From the NCBI GenBank assembly GCA_029978335.1, contig JAPOJQ010000005.1, positions 1-64,000 of the forward strand: a stretch of 64,000 bases of DNA, given 5' to 3'. Below the pieces are notes generated by a model. That model did not search any database, was not told the origin of the DNA, and saw only the letters and a list, made by a program, of their open reading frames with translations. The DNA comes from Actinomycetota bacterium. Lineage in GTDB: Bacteria; Actinomycetota; Acidimicrobiia; Acidimicrobiales; Ilumatobacteraceae. Below, piece after piece: positions 24,645 through 34,868 of the stretch; position 1 is the stretch's first letter; each line of letters begins with the position of its first letter. The position numbers and the translations under genes are program-made.

Positions 24645-25888
24645 CCCCCGATGTGACGACCGAGGTGCAACTGCCCGCTTTGGGGCGGAGGCGGGTGCTG
24701 GCATTTGGGATGCTCACCGCCGTGATGGCATCTGGCTATGGCGTGATGTTCACGGTGCTCGACGACTTCCGAGAGCGTTATGGGATTGCCGAAGGGGCTC
24801 TTGGTCTCATCGTGGGTGTGGGGTTCGGCTCATCGTTTCTTGCTCAGGTGTTCCTTGCGCCGGTGGCCGATCGCGGGCACGCGCGTCGTTTGGTCATGCT
24901 TGGCATCCTCACGAATCTCGTTGGTCTACTCGTTCTTGGTTTTGGGACCAGCCTCGCGGTGTTGCTCCTCGGCCGAGTGATTTCAGGTCTCGGGCTTGGG
25001 ATGGCGTTCCCTGCGATTCGACGAATCGTGATTCTCGGTGATCCTGATCGACTCGGTGACAACCTCGGCCTGCTGCTGGCCTGTGATGTTGCTGGGTTCG
25101 CCGCCGGGCCAGCGCTGTCCGCGATGCTCGTCGGACCACTCGGCCTGCCGGCCCCGTTCATTGTGATCGCAGCGACGTCAGTCGGCTGTTTGCCACTCGT
25201 CATGAGAATTCGGGTTGACGAAGCGGTTTGCGGTGATGCTCCAGCGACCCGATTCGCCTTCGATCTTCTCCGCCTTCGTCCGTACCTTGCCGCTGTGTGC
25301 ATGGGCGCTGCGCTCTTCATCATGATCGGCACGTTTGATGCGTTATGGGCCGTCGTCCTCGATGACCTTGGGTCCGCTGAGTGGTTGGCGAACATCGGTG
25401 TGACCATATTTGCCTTGCCGTTGATCTTCTTTGGTGAATTTGGTGGTCGGCTTGCACAGCGGGTCGGACCGTTTCGTCTGGGGCCGCTTGGATTGCTGTT
25501 AGGGGCTGGCTACATGGCGCTCTACGGGGTGATGCCAGGAGCGGTGGCAATGCTCGTCGTCGCGACGATTCATGCCGTGAGCGATGGTCTCACGGTGTCG
25601 TCGACCGCGGTGGCAGTGGGGATGGTCACGCCGGATGATCGCCATGCCGGAGCGCAGGGCTTACTCGGCGGTGTGCAGACACTGACCGCCGGCACCGTGG
25701 CCGTTATCGCCGGACTGCTCTATCAGTACCACGGCCGGGTGGTGGCGTACGCGACGTGTTCGATCATCATGGTCGTCTTAGTGGTTGCCTCATGGCAACT
25801 GAGCGGACCGCAATGGCGCGCACGTCGTGGCACATCTGCTGATGGAGCGCAATCAGACCCGGCGACGGCGGTCACCGGCCACGCATGA
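24641..25888 (+). CDS. MFS transporter
   Basis: A 415-residue protein with twelve predicted membrane segments and the MFS loop motif APVADRGHARRLVMLG between segments 2 and 3; GRVISGLGLGMAFPAIRRIV is typical of segment 4-5. It begins with GTG overlapping the DDAH stop by 4 nt, so it may export or import a product of that enzyme (inference from coupling). The substrate cannot be told from sequence. Confidence 0.85.
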   Translation: MTPDVTTEVQLPALGRRRVLAFGMLTAVMASGYGVMFTVLDDFRERYGIAEGALGLIVGVGFGSSFLAQVFLAPVADRGHARRLVMLGILTNLVGLLVLGFGTSLAVLLLGRVISGLGLGMAFPAIRRIVILGDPDRLGDNLGLLLACDVAGFAAGPALSAMLVGPLGLPAPFIVIAATSVGCLPLVMRIRVDEAVCGDAPATRFAFDLLRLRPYLAAVCMGAALFIMIGTFDALWAVVLDDLGSAEWLANIGVTIFALPLIFFGEFGGRLAQRVGPFRLGPLGLLLGAGYMALYGVMPGAVAMLVVATIHAVSDGLTVSSTAVAVGMVTPDDRHAGAQGLLGGVQTLTAGTVAVIAGLLYQYHGRVVAYATCSIIMVVLVVASWQLSGPQWRARRGTSADGAQSDPATAVTGHA

Positions 25889-25894
25889 TCTTGG

Positions 25895-26377
25895 TTAGCG
25901 GGCGCCGAGGGTCTTCGTTCCTGGCAAGGTGCTTCGCTCGCCGTCTCCTTCGCCAATGGCGCGGTTCGCTGTCATCAACTGACGATCGCGCAGCCAGAGC
26001 CCGATAAAGAGTCCAACGACGGCAATCGCCCCATAAGTCGCGCCCGAGGCCAACATGGCGAGCGCGGGAGCGGGGCAGGTGCCGGCGATTGACCAGCCAG
26101 CACCAAACAGCACACCGCCGACGATGTGATGGCGTTCAACGCGCGACCGCGAGAGCGACAGCGTTCCGCCGTACACGGTCTCGGTGCCGCGTCGCTCCAG
26201 AATCCACAACAATGGGAGCGAGACACCGATGGCCAGTCCCATCAACCCAAACACGTAGAAGCTCTCGAATCGCAACGTCGCATGGATCGTGTCGTAATCG
26301 TGCAACTTGCCGGCAGCAAGCACGAAGCCGAATCCGGCTCCGAAGAGGCCACCGACGATGTTCATGCCGCGGTTCAT
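25895..26377 (-). CDS. YeeE/YedE-family sulfur transport protein, second half
   Basis: A 160-residue membrane protein with four predicted segments. GGVLFGAGWSIAGTCPAPALAML is the conserved cysteine-containing motif of the YeeE/YedE (TsuA-like) family, which passes thiosulfate-type sulfur through a path of conserved cysteines. Here the family's two halves are separate genes: this one begins with an ATG overlapping the upstream half's stop by 4 nt. The C-terminal tail of about 25 residues is soluble. Confidence 0.85.
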   Translation of the reverse strand: MNRGMNIVGGLFGAGFGFVLAAGKLHDYDTIHATLRFESFYVFGLMGLAIGVSLPLLWILERRGTETVYGGTLSLSRSRVERHHIVGGVLFGAGWSIAGTCPAPALAMLASGATYGAIAVVGLFIGLWLRDRQLMTANRAIGEGDGERSTLPGTKTLGAR

Positions 26378-26871
26378 TGTCCGCCTCCCATCACCACGTC
26401 ACCAAGTCCGGTGAGCGAGGTGAGAATGAAGGTGACAATGACCGCGGTTCCCATGAAGGTTGCGGTCGTTACCCAACTTGCCGGTGAACGTTGGGCGGTG
26501 CCGCAGATGCCGTGGCCCGAGGTGCAGCCCCCTGCCACGCGTGCTCCGTAGCCCATCACGATTGCCCCGAGCAGCACGACGATGCCGATCGCAGGAGCAG
26601 ACCATCCAGCAGCAGACATGGCGTCGTAGCCCTGACGGATGTCCACACCTGGCCCGAGGATGCTGGCGATGAGCCCGCCGACGAAGATGCCGCCGAAGTA
26701 CCAGACTCGCCAGGTCACTCGGTCGCTGTCGTGTCGAACCGTCTTGATGGTCTGGACGTAAGCCCCTGACGCGCCAAGAGGCTGGTTGGCCACGACAAAG
26801 AGTCCAACGACGAGCAGTCCGAGCAGTGGACCTGCGATCCACCACGGAAGTTGGTCTGGTAGGAGTTCCAT
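26374..26871 (-). CDS. YeeE/YedE-family sulfur transport protein, first half
   Basis: A 165-residue membrane protein with four predicted segments and the diagnostic motif GARVAGGCTSGHGICG. It forms, with the downstream gene, a split YeeE/YedE transporter. The ATG at 26871 is chosen because the hydrophobic N-terminus starts right after it; the frame is open to 26943, but that would leave a basic, unrelated extension and abut the panB start. Divergent from panB. Confidence 0.85.
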   Translation of the reverse strand: MELLPDQLPWWIAGPLLGLLVVGLFVVANQPLGASGAYVQTIKTVRHDSDRVTWRVWYFGGIFVGGLIASILGPGVDIRQGYDAMSAAGWSAPAIGIVVLLGAIVMGYGARVAGGCTSGHGICGTAQRSPASWVTTATFMGTAVIVTFILTSLTGLGDVVMGGGQ

Positions 26872-26932
26872 GCCGGGATCTTTGTTCCGTCTGACGCTGA
26901 GCGCAAGGGTTATGGCGGTGAGACCACGCCGA

Positions 26933-26938
26933 TAGCGT
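26933..26938 (+). promoter_or_regulatory. -10-like box TAGCGT of panB (leaderless)
   Basis: TAGCGT, 6-nt spacer, GTG at 26945. Confidence 0.5.
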
Positions 26939-26944
26939 GTCACC

Positions 26945-27808
26945 GTGGTCGACGACCGAGCCGATGATGCGGGCCAAACCTACGGTGGCGCCAACGCAGC
27001 CGAAGGCATGAAACGTGTGCGGATTCGCCACTTCGCCCGAGCAAAAGAGCAGGGAATTCGCATCACTGGCCTGACCAGTTACGACTTTCTCTCCGCGTCG
27101 ATTTTCGATCGAGCCGGCATTGATTTTTTACTCGTGGGCGACTCTGCGGGAAATACCGTCTTTGGTTACGACACGACATTGCCGGTCACGATCGACGAGT
27201 TGATCCCTCTCACACGGGCCGTCGCTCGCGCTGCCCAGCGAGCGTTGGTTGTGGCCGACCTTCCTTTTGGCAGTTACGAGAACGGCCCTGACGAAGCGCT
27301 GAGCACGGCCATTCGCTTCATGAAGGAAACGTCGGCCCACGCCGTCAAACTCGAGGGTGGGGTGCGAAGCGCTGAGCAGATTCAACGCATCGTGCGAGCG
27401 GGTATCCCCGTGATGGGCCATGTTGGGTTCACGCCACAGAGCGAGCACGGCCTTGGTGGCCATCTCATCCAAGGCCGTGGTGCAGCAGCCGAACAGCTGC
27501 TCGCCGACGCACATGCCGTTGAAGACGCGGGAGCATTCGCCGTGGTGCTCGAGATGGTGCCGTCCGCTGTAGCCGCCAAAGTGACTGCTGAACTGGCAAT
27601 TCCAACGATCAGTGTCGGCGCGGGACCGCATTGCGATGGCCAACTCTTGGTCTGGACCGACTGGGCAGGACTTTCAACCGGACGAATACCAAAATTCGTG
27701 AAGCGCTATGCCGACCTTGCAGGGACCCTTGCCGAGGCGGCGACGCAATTCCGAGAGGATGTCGAACAAGGGGTGTATCCAGCACCCGAGCACGAATATC
27801 CCGAGTGA
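26945..27808 (+). CDS. panB: 3-methyl-2-oxobutanoate hydroxymethyltransferase
   Basis: A 287-residue (beta/alpha)8 enzyme that makes ketopantoate for pantothenate/CoA. Metal ligands are in VGDSAGNTVFGY and VADLPFGSYE; AVKLEGG and the catalytic Glu of LEMVPSAVA are present. The N-terminus carries about 22 extra residues; an ATG at 27008 (MKRVRIRHF) would remove them, but the GTG at 26945 has the 6-nt spacing to TAGCGT. The gene ends 4 bp before the convergent metH stop. Confidence 0.94.
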   Translation: MVDDRADDAGQTYGGANAAEGMKRVRIRHFARAKEQGIRITGLTSYDFLSASIFDRAGIDFLLVGDSAGNTVFGYDTTLPVTIDELIPLTRAVARAAQRALVVADLPFGSYENGPDEALSTAIRFMKETSAHAVKLEGGVRSAEQIQRIVRAGIPVMGHVGFTPQSEHGLGGHLIQGRGAAAEQLLADAHAVEDAGAFAVVLEMVPSAVAAKVTAELAIPTISVGAGPHCDGQLLVWTDWAGLSTGRIPKFVKRYADLAGTLAEAATQFREDVEQGVYPAPEHEYPE

Positions 27809-27812
27809 CGAA

Positions 27813-30800
27813 TCAGCGTTCGGGTTCGTAGGCCAGTTGGGGAGCGAGCAGCCGCTCCGTGTCGGCGACGCTGAGACCCTTGCGGACGGCGTAATCCTCG
27901 ACCTGATCGCGCAGCACTTTGCCCACGCCGAAGTACTTGGCTTCAGGATGCGCGAAATACAAACCCGATACTGACGATCCGGGCCACATCGCCCACGATT
28001 CGGTGAGGCGAACGCCGACGGCTTCTTCAGCGTCTAAGAGAGCGAAGATCGTGGCCTTCTCCGAGTGATCCGGCTGCGCTGGGTATCCAGGCGCTGGCCG
28101 TATCCCTCTGAAGTTCTCGGTGACCAATCGTTCGATGTTGTCGTCCTCATCGGGGCTGTAGCCCCAAAGTTCGCGCCGCACCATGAGATGGAGATACTCG
28201 GCCGCCGCTTCTGCAAGACGGTCGGCGAGCGCCTTCAACATGATGGATCGGTAGTCGTCGCGCTCGTGCTCAAACCGGCGCGCCAACGCGTCTTCCTCGG
28301 CACCGACAGTGACGACGAAGGCACCGATGAAGTCATCAATGCCGGCGTCGACTGGAGCGATGAGGTCGCCCAGTGCGATCGTTGATCGGGAGCCGTTGCG
28401 TGTGCGGCCTAATTGCTGACGAAGGCCATGGAACGTGGCGCGACATTTGCCGTCTTCATCGAGAACATCGATGTCGTCACCTCGCGAACCAGCGCGCCAG
28501 ATACCGACCACGCCGCGGGGTTGGAGCCAGTGTTCGTTGATCATCTGGTCGAGCATTGACGCCGCATCGTCGAGGAGTTCGGCCGCACTCGCAGCGGCCG
28601 CGGGGTCGTCACCGTTACGCACATCGGCACGCAAACCCCATGTATTCAGGAACGGCGACCAGTCGATGTAGCGCCGCAACGTGGCAACGTCGAAGTCAAT
28701 GGTGCGGGTGCCGAGTAGGGCAGGGTGGTGAATGGTGGCGGCATCGAAGTTCAGCTTGATGGCCGCTGATCGGGCTGTGCTCAGTGGTAGCCGATCGCGC
28801 TCAGCTTCAGCTTGGTGATATCGCTGAGTTACCCGCTCGTAGTCCGCTCGAAGATCGGCCAAGAATGGATCACGGGCATCAGGCGAGAGCAGCGAGGTGA
28901 TGACACCAGAGGCACGGCTTGCATCGGGGACGTGCACCACAGGCACGTCAGGAAGTGCCGGCGCGATGCGCAGCGCCGTGTGAAGACGACTCGTCGTCGC
29001 TCCGCCGATGAGCAATGGAGTGGTCATGTGGCGGCGGTGCATTTCACTCGCGACCCTGACCATGTGATCGAGCGACGGAGTGATGAGGCCTGAGAGTCCG
29101 ACGATGTCGACGTCATGTTCGATCGCGGCGTCGACGATGTCGTCGGTCGGCACCATGACGCCGAGGTCAATGATCTCGTAGTCGGCGCACCCGAGTACCA
29201 CCGCCACGATGTTTTTGCCGATGTCGTGCACATCCCCAGCAACGGTGGCGAGCAGAACGCGACGTGTCGTTCGCTGTGGCCCTGCGTCGGGCTGAGCGGC
29301 TTTGGCCGCCTCGATGAAGGGAGTGAGGTGGGCGACAGCCTCTTTCATGACCCGAGCGGATTTCACCACTTGAGGGAGAAACATGCGCCCGTCACCGAAA
29401 AGGTCGCCCACTCGGTTCATTCCTGCCATGAGCGGGCCTTCGATGACATCGACGGGGTGTTGGGTCGCGAGTCGGACCTCTTCGACGTCGGCGGCAATGA
29501 ATTCGCTGATCCCATGCACGAGTGCATGAGTGATGCGTTCCTCGACCGGCAGGGTGCGCCACGAGGCAACTTCGCTCGACGCGCGATCGGTGTTCGTCTC
29601 GCTCAAACTCTCGGCGAGCTCGATGAGCCGCTCGGTGGCGTCGGGTCGACGCGCCAGCACCACGTCTTCGCAGCGCTCTCGCAACTCTGGATCGATCTGA
29701 TCGAGAATGGCGAGCTGCTGGGCATTGACGATGCCGAGTCGCATCCCCGCACGTATCGCATGGTGAAGAAACACCGAATGCATCGCTTCGCGAACCACGT
29801 CGTTGCCCCTGAATGAGAACGACAGGTTGGAAACACCGCCCGAGATATTGACGCCCTGGTGTTGGGTGACGATGGCGCGAGCGGCGTCGATGAAATCAAT
29901 GCCGTAACGATCGTGTTCTGACATGCCGGTCGCCAGCGCGAACACGTTGGGATCAAAGATGATGTCTTCGGGCTCCAAGCCAACGACCTCGGTGAGAATT
30001 CGATACGCACGCGAGCAGATCTCGATCCGACGTGCCAAGGTGTCGGCCTGTCCCTGTTCATCGAACGCCATCACGATGACGGCGGCTCCGTGATCGCGAC
30101 AAGTCGTTGCTTGCTCGATGAACTCTGACTCACCAGCTTTGAGCGAAATGGAGTTGACCACCGAGCGACCTTGCACACAGCCGAGGCCGGCTTCGATCAC
30201 ATCGAACCGTGATGAGTCAATGACCACGGGCACCCGGGCAATGTCGGGTTCGGTAGCGACGAGACGTAAGAAGTGAACCATCTCGGCGCGAGCATCGAGC
30301 AGACCTTCATCCATGTTGACGTCGATCGCCTGGGCGCCAGCCTCGACCTGGCCGCGTGCAATATCGAGCGCCTCGCTGTGACGGCCTTCTTTGATGAGGC
30401 GGAGGAACTTTCGTGAGCCGAACACGTTGGTTCGCTCACCGATGTTGACAAACGGGATGTCGTCGGTAAGAACAAAGGGTTCAAGACCGGAGAGTTCGAG
30501 GCGAGGTGTTCGTGAAGGGATCGCCCGCGGCGCAATCCCGGTAACCGCAGCAGCGATGGCCGCGATGTGCGCCGGTGTAGTGCCGCAACACCCGCCGACG
30601 ATGTTGATCCATCCTTCACGGGCGAACTCCGCGAGCACGGCTGCGGTCTGTTCAGGGGTTTCGTCGTAGCACCCAAGGGCATTGGGCAGCCCGGCGTTGG
30701 GGTAGATGCATACGAGTGTGTCAGCCGCTGCAGCGATGGTGCGGGCGTGTGGCCGCATGCCGTCAGCACCGAGGGCGCAGTTGAGCCCAACCGAGATCGG

Positions 30801-31514
30801 GTTGGCATGGCGAATTGACGTCCAGAAGGCATCGACGGTTTGGCCCGACAGCGTTCGGCCAGATCGATCGGTAATCGTTCCCGAGAGCATGATCGGCAGT
30901 TCGATTCCCGATACTCGGGCGTGGCGCCGGGCAGCCACCACGGCAGCTTTGGCATTCAAGGTGTCGAAGATGGTTTCGATCAACAGAAGATCAACACCGC
31001 CGTCAACGAGCGCAGCGATCTGTTCTTCGTACGCAGTTGCCAATTCCTCAAAGTCGAGTGCTCGAAATGCGGGATCTTCAACACGCGGTGACATCGACAG
31101 TGTTTGGTTCGTCGGTCCGATCGAACCGGCAACGAAACGGCGGCGACCGGTCGCCGCGGTGCAGGCATCGGCGACACGACGAGCGAGCGATGCGGCACTG
31201 CGATTGATCTCGGTGACGAGGTGCGCAGTCTGGTAATCGGCCTGGGCGATGGCAGTGGAACTGAAGGTGTTGGTGCAAATGATGTCAGCACCAGCGTCGA
31301 GGAATCGTTGGTGAACCTCGGCGATGAGGTCTGGCCGGGTGATCGACAAAATGTCGTTGTTGCCGAGCAGCTCAACCGGGTGATCAGCGGGCAGGCCATG
31401 TCGGAAATCGTCCTCGTTCAGATTGAGGGTCTGGATCTCGGTGCCCATGGCTCCGTCGAGAATGAGAATTCGTGCAGATGCTGCGTGAAACAAGTCGGCG
31501 CGCGTTGACGTCAT
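27813..31514 (-). CDS. metH: cobalamin-dependent methionine synthase
   Basis: A 1233-residue modular enzyme that methylates homocysteine from methyl-tetrahydrofolate through methylcobalamin. In order: the homocysteine domain ([14 protein letters not shown], and the zinc Cys pair in [10 protein letters not shown] near residue 308), the pterin domain ([16 protein letters not shown]), the cobalamin cap and B12 domain with the axial ligand His763 in [10 protein letters not shown], and the C-terminal activation domain that binds S-adenosylmethionine ([12 protein letters not shown]). The ATG at 31514 overlaps the metF stop by one base. Third gene of the regulator-metF-metH operon. Confidence 0.97.
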   Translation of the reverse strand: MTSTRADLFHAASARILILDGAMGTEIQTLNLNEDDFRHGLPADHPVELLGNNDILSITRPDLIAEVHQRFLDAGADIICTNTFSSTAIAQADYQTAHLVTEINRSAASLARRVADACTAATGRRRFVAGSIGPTNQTLSMSPRVEDPAFRALDFEELATAYEEQIAALVDGGVDLLLIETIFDTLNAKAAVVAARRHARVSGIELPIMLSGTITDRSGRTLSGQTVDAFWTSIRHANPISVGLNCALGADGMRPHARTIAAAADTLVCIYPNAGLPNALGCYDETPEQTAAVLAEFAREGWINIVGGCCGTTPAHIAAIAAAVTGIAPRAIPSRTPRLELSGLEPFVLTDDIPFVNIGERTNVFGSRKFLRLIKEGRHSEALDIARGQVEAGAQAIDVNMDEGLLDARAEMVHFLRLVATEPDIARVPVVIDSSRFDVIEAGLGCVQGRSVVNSISLKAGESEFIEQATTCRDHGAAVIVMAFDEQGQADTLARRIEICSRAYRILTEVVGLEPEDIIFDPNVFALATGMSEHDRYGIDFIDAARAIVTQHQGVNISGGVSNLSFSFRGNDVVREAMHSVFLHHAIRAGMRLGIVNAQQLAILDQIDPELRERCEDVVLARRPDATERLIELAESLSETNTDRASSEVASWRTLPVEERITHALVHGISEFIAADVEEVRLATQHPVDVIEGPLMAGMNRVGDLFGDGRMFLPQVVKSARVMKEAVAHLTPFIEAAKAAQPDAGPQRTTRRVLLATVAGDVHDIGKNIVAVVLGCADYEIIDLGVMVPTDDIVDAAIEHDVDIVGLSGLITPSLDHMVRVASEMHRRHMTTPLLIGGATTSRLHTALRIAPALPDVPVVHVPDASRASGVITSLLSPDARDPFLADLRADYERVTQRYHQAEAERDRLPLSTARSAAIKLNFDAATIHHPALLGTRTIDFDVATLRRYIDWSPFLNTWGLRADVRNGDDPAAAASAAELLDDAASMLDQMINEHWLQPRGVVGIWRAGSRGDDIDVLDEDGKCRATFHGLRQQLGRTRNGSRSTIALGDLIAPVDAGIDDFIGAFVVTVGAEEDALARRFEHERDDYRSIMLKALADRLAEAAAEYLHLMVRRELWGYSPDEDDNIERLVTENFRGIRPAPGYPAQPDHSEKATIFALLDAEEAVGVRLTESWAMWPGSSVSGLYFAHPEAKYFGVGKVLRDQVEDYAVRKGLSVADTERLLAPQLAYEPER

Positions 31515-32368
31515 CAGCGTTGTTCCAATCGATGTGCGATCGCGAGTACGAGATCGGCCTGGTTGAGGGTGTAGAGGTGGAACTCGTTGAGTCCGAGTGC
31601 TTGGAGGCGTGTGATGTGCTGTGACGCCCACTCGACGGCGGCCGTGCGCTGATCGCTTGCCGCTGCGAAGAACCGCATCATCGAGTCAGGGACGCTCGCA
31701 CCGCATCGCTGAGCAAATGAGGCAACACGTTCAATCTCGTGAATCGGCATGATGCCGGGGATCACCGGGATGGTGATGCCCCGGCCGCGAACCGCGGTGA
31801 GGTAACTCGCAAGGGCGTCATGTTCGAAGAACATCTGTGTCATTGCTCGGTCAGCGCCAGCCGACACTTTGGCGGCGAGCACGTCAAGGTCGTGATCGAG
31901 CGTTGGGGATTGAGGATGCACCTCGGGATATGCCGACACTGAAATCGTCACGGCTGTGCCAGCGGCGTCAGCGCGAGTGCGGATGGCCGCTACGAGGTCA
32001 GCCGTGGTCGTGAAACCGTCGGGGTGGGCAACGTATGGCGCGTCGATGCCCTCGGGCGGGTCACCGCGAAGCGCCACGATGTGGCGGACACCGAGGGCGA
32101 GGTAGCGGTCGACCACCTCGTCGACTTCGCGCTGTGGCACACCAACACAGGTGAGGTGCGCGGCGACGGGACATCCTGCGTGCTGCGTGGCAAGTTCAAC
32201 TGCGGCAAACGAACGATCCTTATCCGCCCCACCTGCGCCGTAGGTGACCGACACCATGGTGGGCGACATGGCTTGCAGGCGTTGCATGGTCTCGGCGAGC
32301 GCAACCGCTCCCCGCTCGGTACGCGGTGGAAACACCTCGTACGAGAGTTGAGGCATCGTCATGGTCAT
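31514..32368 (-). CDS. metF: 5,10-methylenetetrahydrofolate reductase
   Basis: A 284-residue flavin (beta/alpha)8 enzyme that makes 5-methyl-THF, the methyl donor for the MetH encoded next to it. [50 protein letters not shown] and PGIMPI are the family's motifs. The ATG at 32368 overlaps the regulator's stop as ATGA; a start at 32389 would intrude further into that gene. Length is typical of the bacterial form. Confidence 0.95.
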   Translation of the reverse strand: MTMTMPQLSYEVFPPRTERGAVALAETMQRLQAMSPTMVSVTYGAGGADKDRSFAAVELATQHAGCPVAAHLTCVGVPQREVDEVVDRYLALGVRHIVALRGDPPEGIDAPYVAHPDGFTTTADLVAAIRTRADAAGTAVTISVSAYPEVHPQSPTLDHDLDVLAAKVSAGADRAMTQMFFEHDALASYLTAVRGRGITIPVIPGIMPIHEIERVASFAQRCGASVPDSMMRFFAAASDQRTAAVEWASQHITRLQALGLNEFHLYTLNQADLVLAIAHRLEQR

Positions 32369-33345
32369 ACGGCACGCTCCGCAAGCCAAAGGCCGACGGC
32401 GATCCGAGTGGTATCACCGTCGGGCGGGTGAATGAGGTGGTGGCTCACCGGCTGCAGTCCTGCAGCGCGAAACCAGGTTTCAAGCTGTTCGTCGGTAAAT
32501 CCGAGTCGCCGGTGGGCGTGTTCAGTTCGGAGTGTTTCGATCTGGTGGCGGGGAAGATCGACCACAAGCAGCCGGCCAGTTGGAGCGAGCATGTCGGCGG
32601 CCGCGACGAGTGCCCGGTCGGGATCGTCGAGGTAGTGCAGGACTTGGTGAACGATGGCCAGATCGAACTGGTGTGCTGGAATCGTGGTTGCGAAGATGTC
32701 GGCTTGGCGCAGTTCGGCGTGGTGGATGCCAGCGCGGTCGAGATTGGCGCGAGCGACGCGAAGCATTGACGGACTTGCATCGAGACCGACGAGGCGATCT
32801 GCAAAAGGGGAGAGCAGTTCGATCATCCGTCCGGTGCCGGTGCCCACATCGATGACCGCCCCGAGCGGGGTGGCGGGTGGCCCGAGCACGTCGATGATGG
32901 CTGCTTCGACCAGGTCGTCTGGGGTGAGCAGCGAACGTTCTCGGTCCCAACGGCCTGCGAGTTCAGCAAAGTGTTGATGAGCGGCTTCGGCTCGCCGTTC
33001 ACGAACAGCCACCAAACGCGCCCTGTCAGCGCTGAGCACGGGGTCATGGCGGCTAAAGCCGTTGACCACCGATGCGATGAGATCGCACGCGGCGTTGCTC
33101 TCGTCGTCATCGTTGAGGGAGAAGAAGGCGAAGGTGCCTTCCCGATTGCGCCGGCAGACCCCAGCGTCAACTAAGAGACGCAGGTGGCGCGAGATCCGGG
33201 GTTGGGACTGGCCGAGGATGTCACACAGGTCGCTGACGGAACACTCACCGTGGCTGAGCACGGCGATGATGCGTGCGCGGGTGGGTTCGCCCACCGCTCG
33301 AAGTATGTCGATCGACTGATCAAGATCGAGTCCAACACCGTTCAC
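32365..33345 (-). CDS. ArsR-family regulator fused to a SAM-dependent methyltransferase
   Basis: A 326-residue two-domain protein. Residues about 8-95 form a winged helix of ArsR type (AVGEPTRARIIAVL, SQPRISRHLRLLVDAG), residues about 130-315 a class I methyltransferase with motif I VIDVGTGTG (165-173) and the acidic end of strand 2 (GLDAS). The ArsR metal site, usually ELCVCDL, reads ECSVSDL, so arsenite or zinc sensing is unlikely. Leading metF-metH suggests that it senses S-adenosylmethionine or S-adenosylhomocysteine through the methyltransferase fold, comparable in role to the ArsR-type regulator SahR of proteobacteria (inference). The GTG at 33345 has TATTAT 6 nt upstream. Confidence 0.88.
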   Translation of the reverse strand: MNGVGLDLDQSIDILRAVGEPTRARIIAVLSHGECSVSDLCDILGQSQPRISRHLRLLVDAGVCRRNREGTFAFFSLNDDDESNAACDLIASVVNGFSRHDPVLSADRARLVAVRERRAEAAHQHFAELAGRWDRERSLLTPDDLVEAAIIDVLGPPATPLGAVIDVGTGTGRMIELLSPFADRLVGLDASPSMLRVARANLDRAGIHHAELRQADIFATTIPAHQFDLAIVHQVLHYLDDPDRALVAAADMLAPTGRLLVVDLPRHQIETLRTEHAHRRLGFTDEQLETWFRAAGLQPVSHHLIHPPDGDTTRIAVGLWLAERAV

Positions 33346-33351
33346 GTCGAA

Positions 33352-33357
33352 ATAATA
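33352..33357 (-). promoter_or_regulatory. -10 box TATTAT of the regulator-metF-metH operon (leaderless)
   Basis: TATTAT on the minus strand, 6-nt spacer, GTG at 33345; it lies in the most AT-rich stretch of the window. Confidence 0.55.
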
Positions 33358-33372
33358 TAAAGATGTACTTAT
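33357..33372. promoter_or_regulatory. imperfect palindrome, candidate operator of the met operon
   Basis: ATAAAGATGTACTTAT has 4-bp perfect arms (ATAA/TTAT) and partial inner symmetry. It directly abuts the -10 box, where an autoregulating ArsR-type repressor would bind. Weak by itself. Confidence 0.3.
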
Positions 33373-33434
33373 GTCTGCAAGTATGCGATGCCGCAGATGT
33401 CGTTCCACATGGGACTGGCTGACAAACTTGCAGG

Positions 33435-34868
33435 GTGACTCTTCTTGCAGGATGCGAACACGGCGCTGGATCTCCCCTCGATCGACATGACGCCGTCACC
33501 GTCGGTGATGCGACGACCTCTTGGGAGGACCTTCTCGCAGCAGCGGACGCCACGGCCACTCGATTGACGGGCGCTCGTGCGGTTGCCGTCTGCGCTGCCC
33601 CCACCATGTCGACCATCACTGCCATCGTTGCGGGACTTCGAGCCGGTGTGGCGGTGGTGCCGATCGCACACGATGCCGGTCACGAGGAACGACGACACAT
33701 TCTCAACGATTCGGGTGCGGTTGCCGTGCTCGGTGAGCACCAATGGAATGACCTCGAAATTCCGACGTTGCCACTTGGTGGGGTGGGCGACTCGGCACCA
33801 CGCGGTGGTGTCGTCACCGATCTGAACGGTGCTGCACTCGTGATGTACACCTCCGGTACAACCGGTGCGCCAAAGGGCGTTCTCCTGCCCGAATCAGCAA
33901 TCGCTGCGTGTCTGGATGGTCTTGCCGATGCATGGCAGTGGACGGCTGATGACCACCTCGTTCATGGCCTCCCGCTTTTCCATGTGCATGGGCTCGTCCT
34001 CGGCGTGCTTGGTGCACTTCGTCGTGGGAGCCGACTCACCCACACGGTGCGGCCGACACCGGAGGCCTATGCGGCGGCGAACGGCAGTGTGTACTTCGCC
34101 GTGCCGACCGTGTGGTCGCGTGTGGTCAATGACGCGACATCTGCGCGAGCGCTGTCATCGGCCCGCGCCATCGTGTCGGGAAGTGCTGCGCTGCCAGTTC
34201 CTGTATTCGAAGGGCTGCGCGAATTAACGGGTCTTGCAGCGCTGGAGCGATACGGCATGACCGAAACCTTGATCACGTTGTCAACGCGACTCGACGGTGA
34301 ACGTCGGCCTGGTCACGTGGGAATGCCGCTTGCCGGGGTGGCGACGCGGATACGTGCCGACGATGGAACCCTGGCGCCCCATGACGGCGAAACGATCGGC
34401 ACGCTTGAGGTCCGTGGAGCGACGGTGGGGGCGGGCTACCTCGGCCGACCCGATGCGACCGCTGCTTCCATCACCGATGACGGGTGGTTTGTGACGGGTG
34501 ACTCTGCGGTGATTGGACCTGACGGGATGCACCGCATCGCTGGCCGCACATCGGTCGACATCATCAAGTCCGGCGGCTACAAGGTTGGCGCTGGCGAGGT
34601 CGAAACCTCCATTCTCGGCTTCCCCGGTGTTGCCGAAGTCGCGGTAGTCGGCGTTGCCGACAATGACCTTGGCCAGCGGATTGAAGCAGCCGTCGTCCCG
34701 GAGGACGGCGCCGACATCAACCCCGACGCGGTCATCGATCATGTGGCTCGACAGCTCTCCATTCACAAGCGCCCTCGTCGGGTCCATATCGTCGAGTCGT
34801 TGCCGCGCAACGCGCTCGGCAAGGTGCAAAAGGCACGACTCACCGAACAGCTCGGAGCAACAACATGA
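33435..34868 (+). CDS. acyl-CoA synthetase (AMP-forming), malonyl-CoA-synthetase-like
   Basis: A 477-residue adenylate-forming enzyme. Core motifs: YTSGTTGAPKGV (phosphate loop), YGMTET, TGD, and GRTSVDIIKSGGYKVGAGEVE at the hinge, which resembles MatB-type malonyl-CoA synthetases and short acyl-CoA ligases; the catalytic Lys is in RNALGKVQK. It activates a carboxylic acid to its CoA thioester. The stop overlaps the alkylsulfatase start by 4 nt (ATGA), so the acid may be an oxidation product of the alcohol released there (inference). Start is GTG at 33435. Divergent from the met operon regulator. Confidence 0.87.
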   Translation: MTLLAGCEHGAGSPLDRHDAVTVGDATTSWEDLLAAADATATRLTGARAVAVCAAPTMSTITAIVAGLRAGVAVVPIAHDAGHEERRHILNDSGAVAVLGEHQWNDLEIPTLPLGGVGDSAPRGGVVTDLNGAALVMYTSGTTGAPKGVLLPESAIAACLDGLADAWQWTADDHLVHGLPLFHVHGLVLGVLGALRRGSRLTHTVRPTPEAYAAANGSVYFAVPTVWSRVVNDATSARALSSARAIVSGSAALPVPVFEGLRELTGLAALERYGMTETLITLSTRLDGERRPGHVGMPLAGVATRIRADDGTLAPHDGETIGTLEVRGATVGAGYLGRPDATAASITDDGWFVTGDSAVIGPDGMHRIAGRTSVDIIKSGGYKVGAGEVETSILGFPGVAEVAVVGVADNDLGQRIEAAVVPEDGADINPDAVIDHVARQLSIHKRPRRVHIVESLPRNALGKVQKARLTEQLGATT

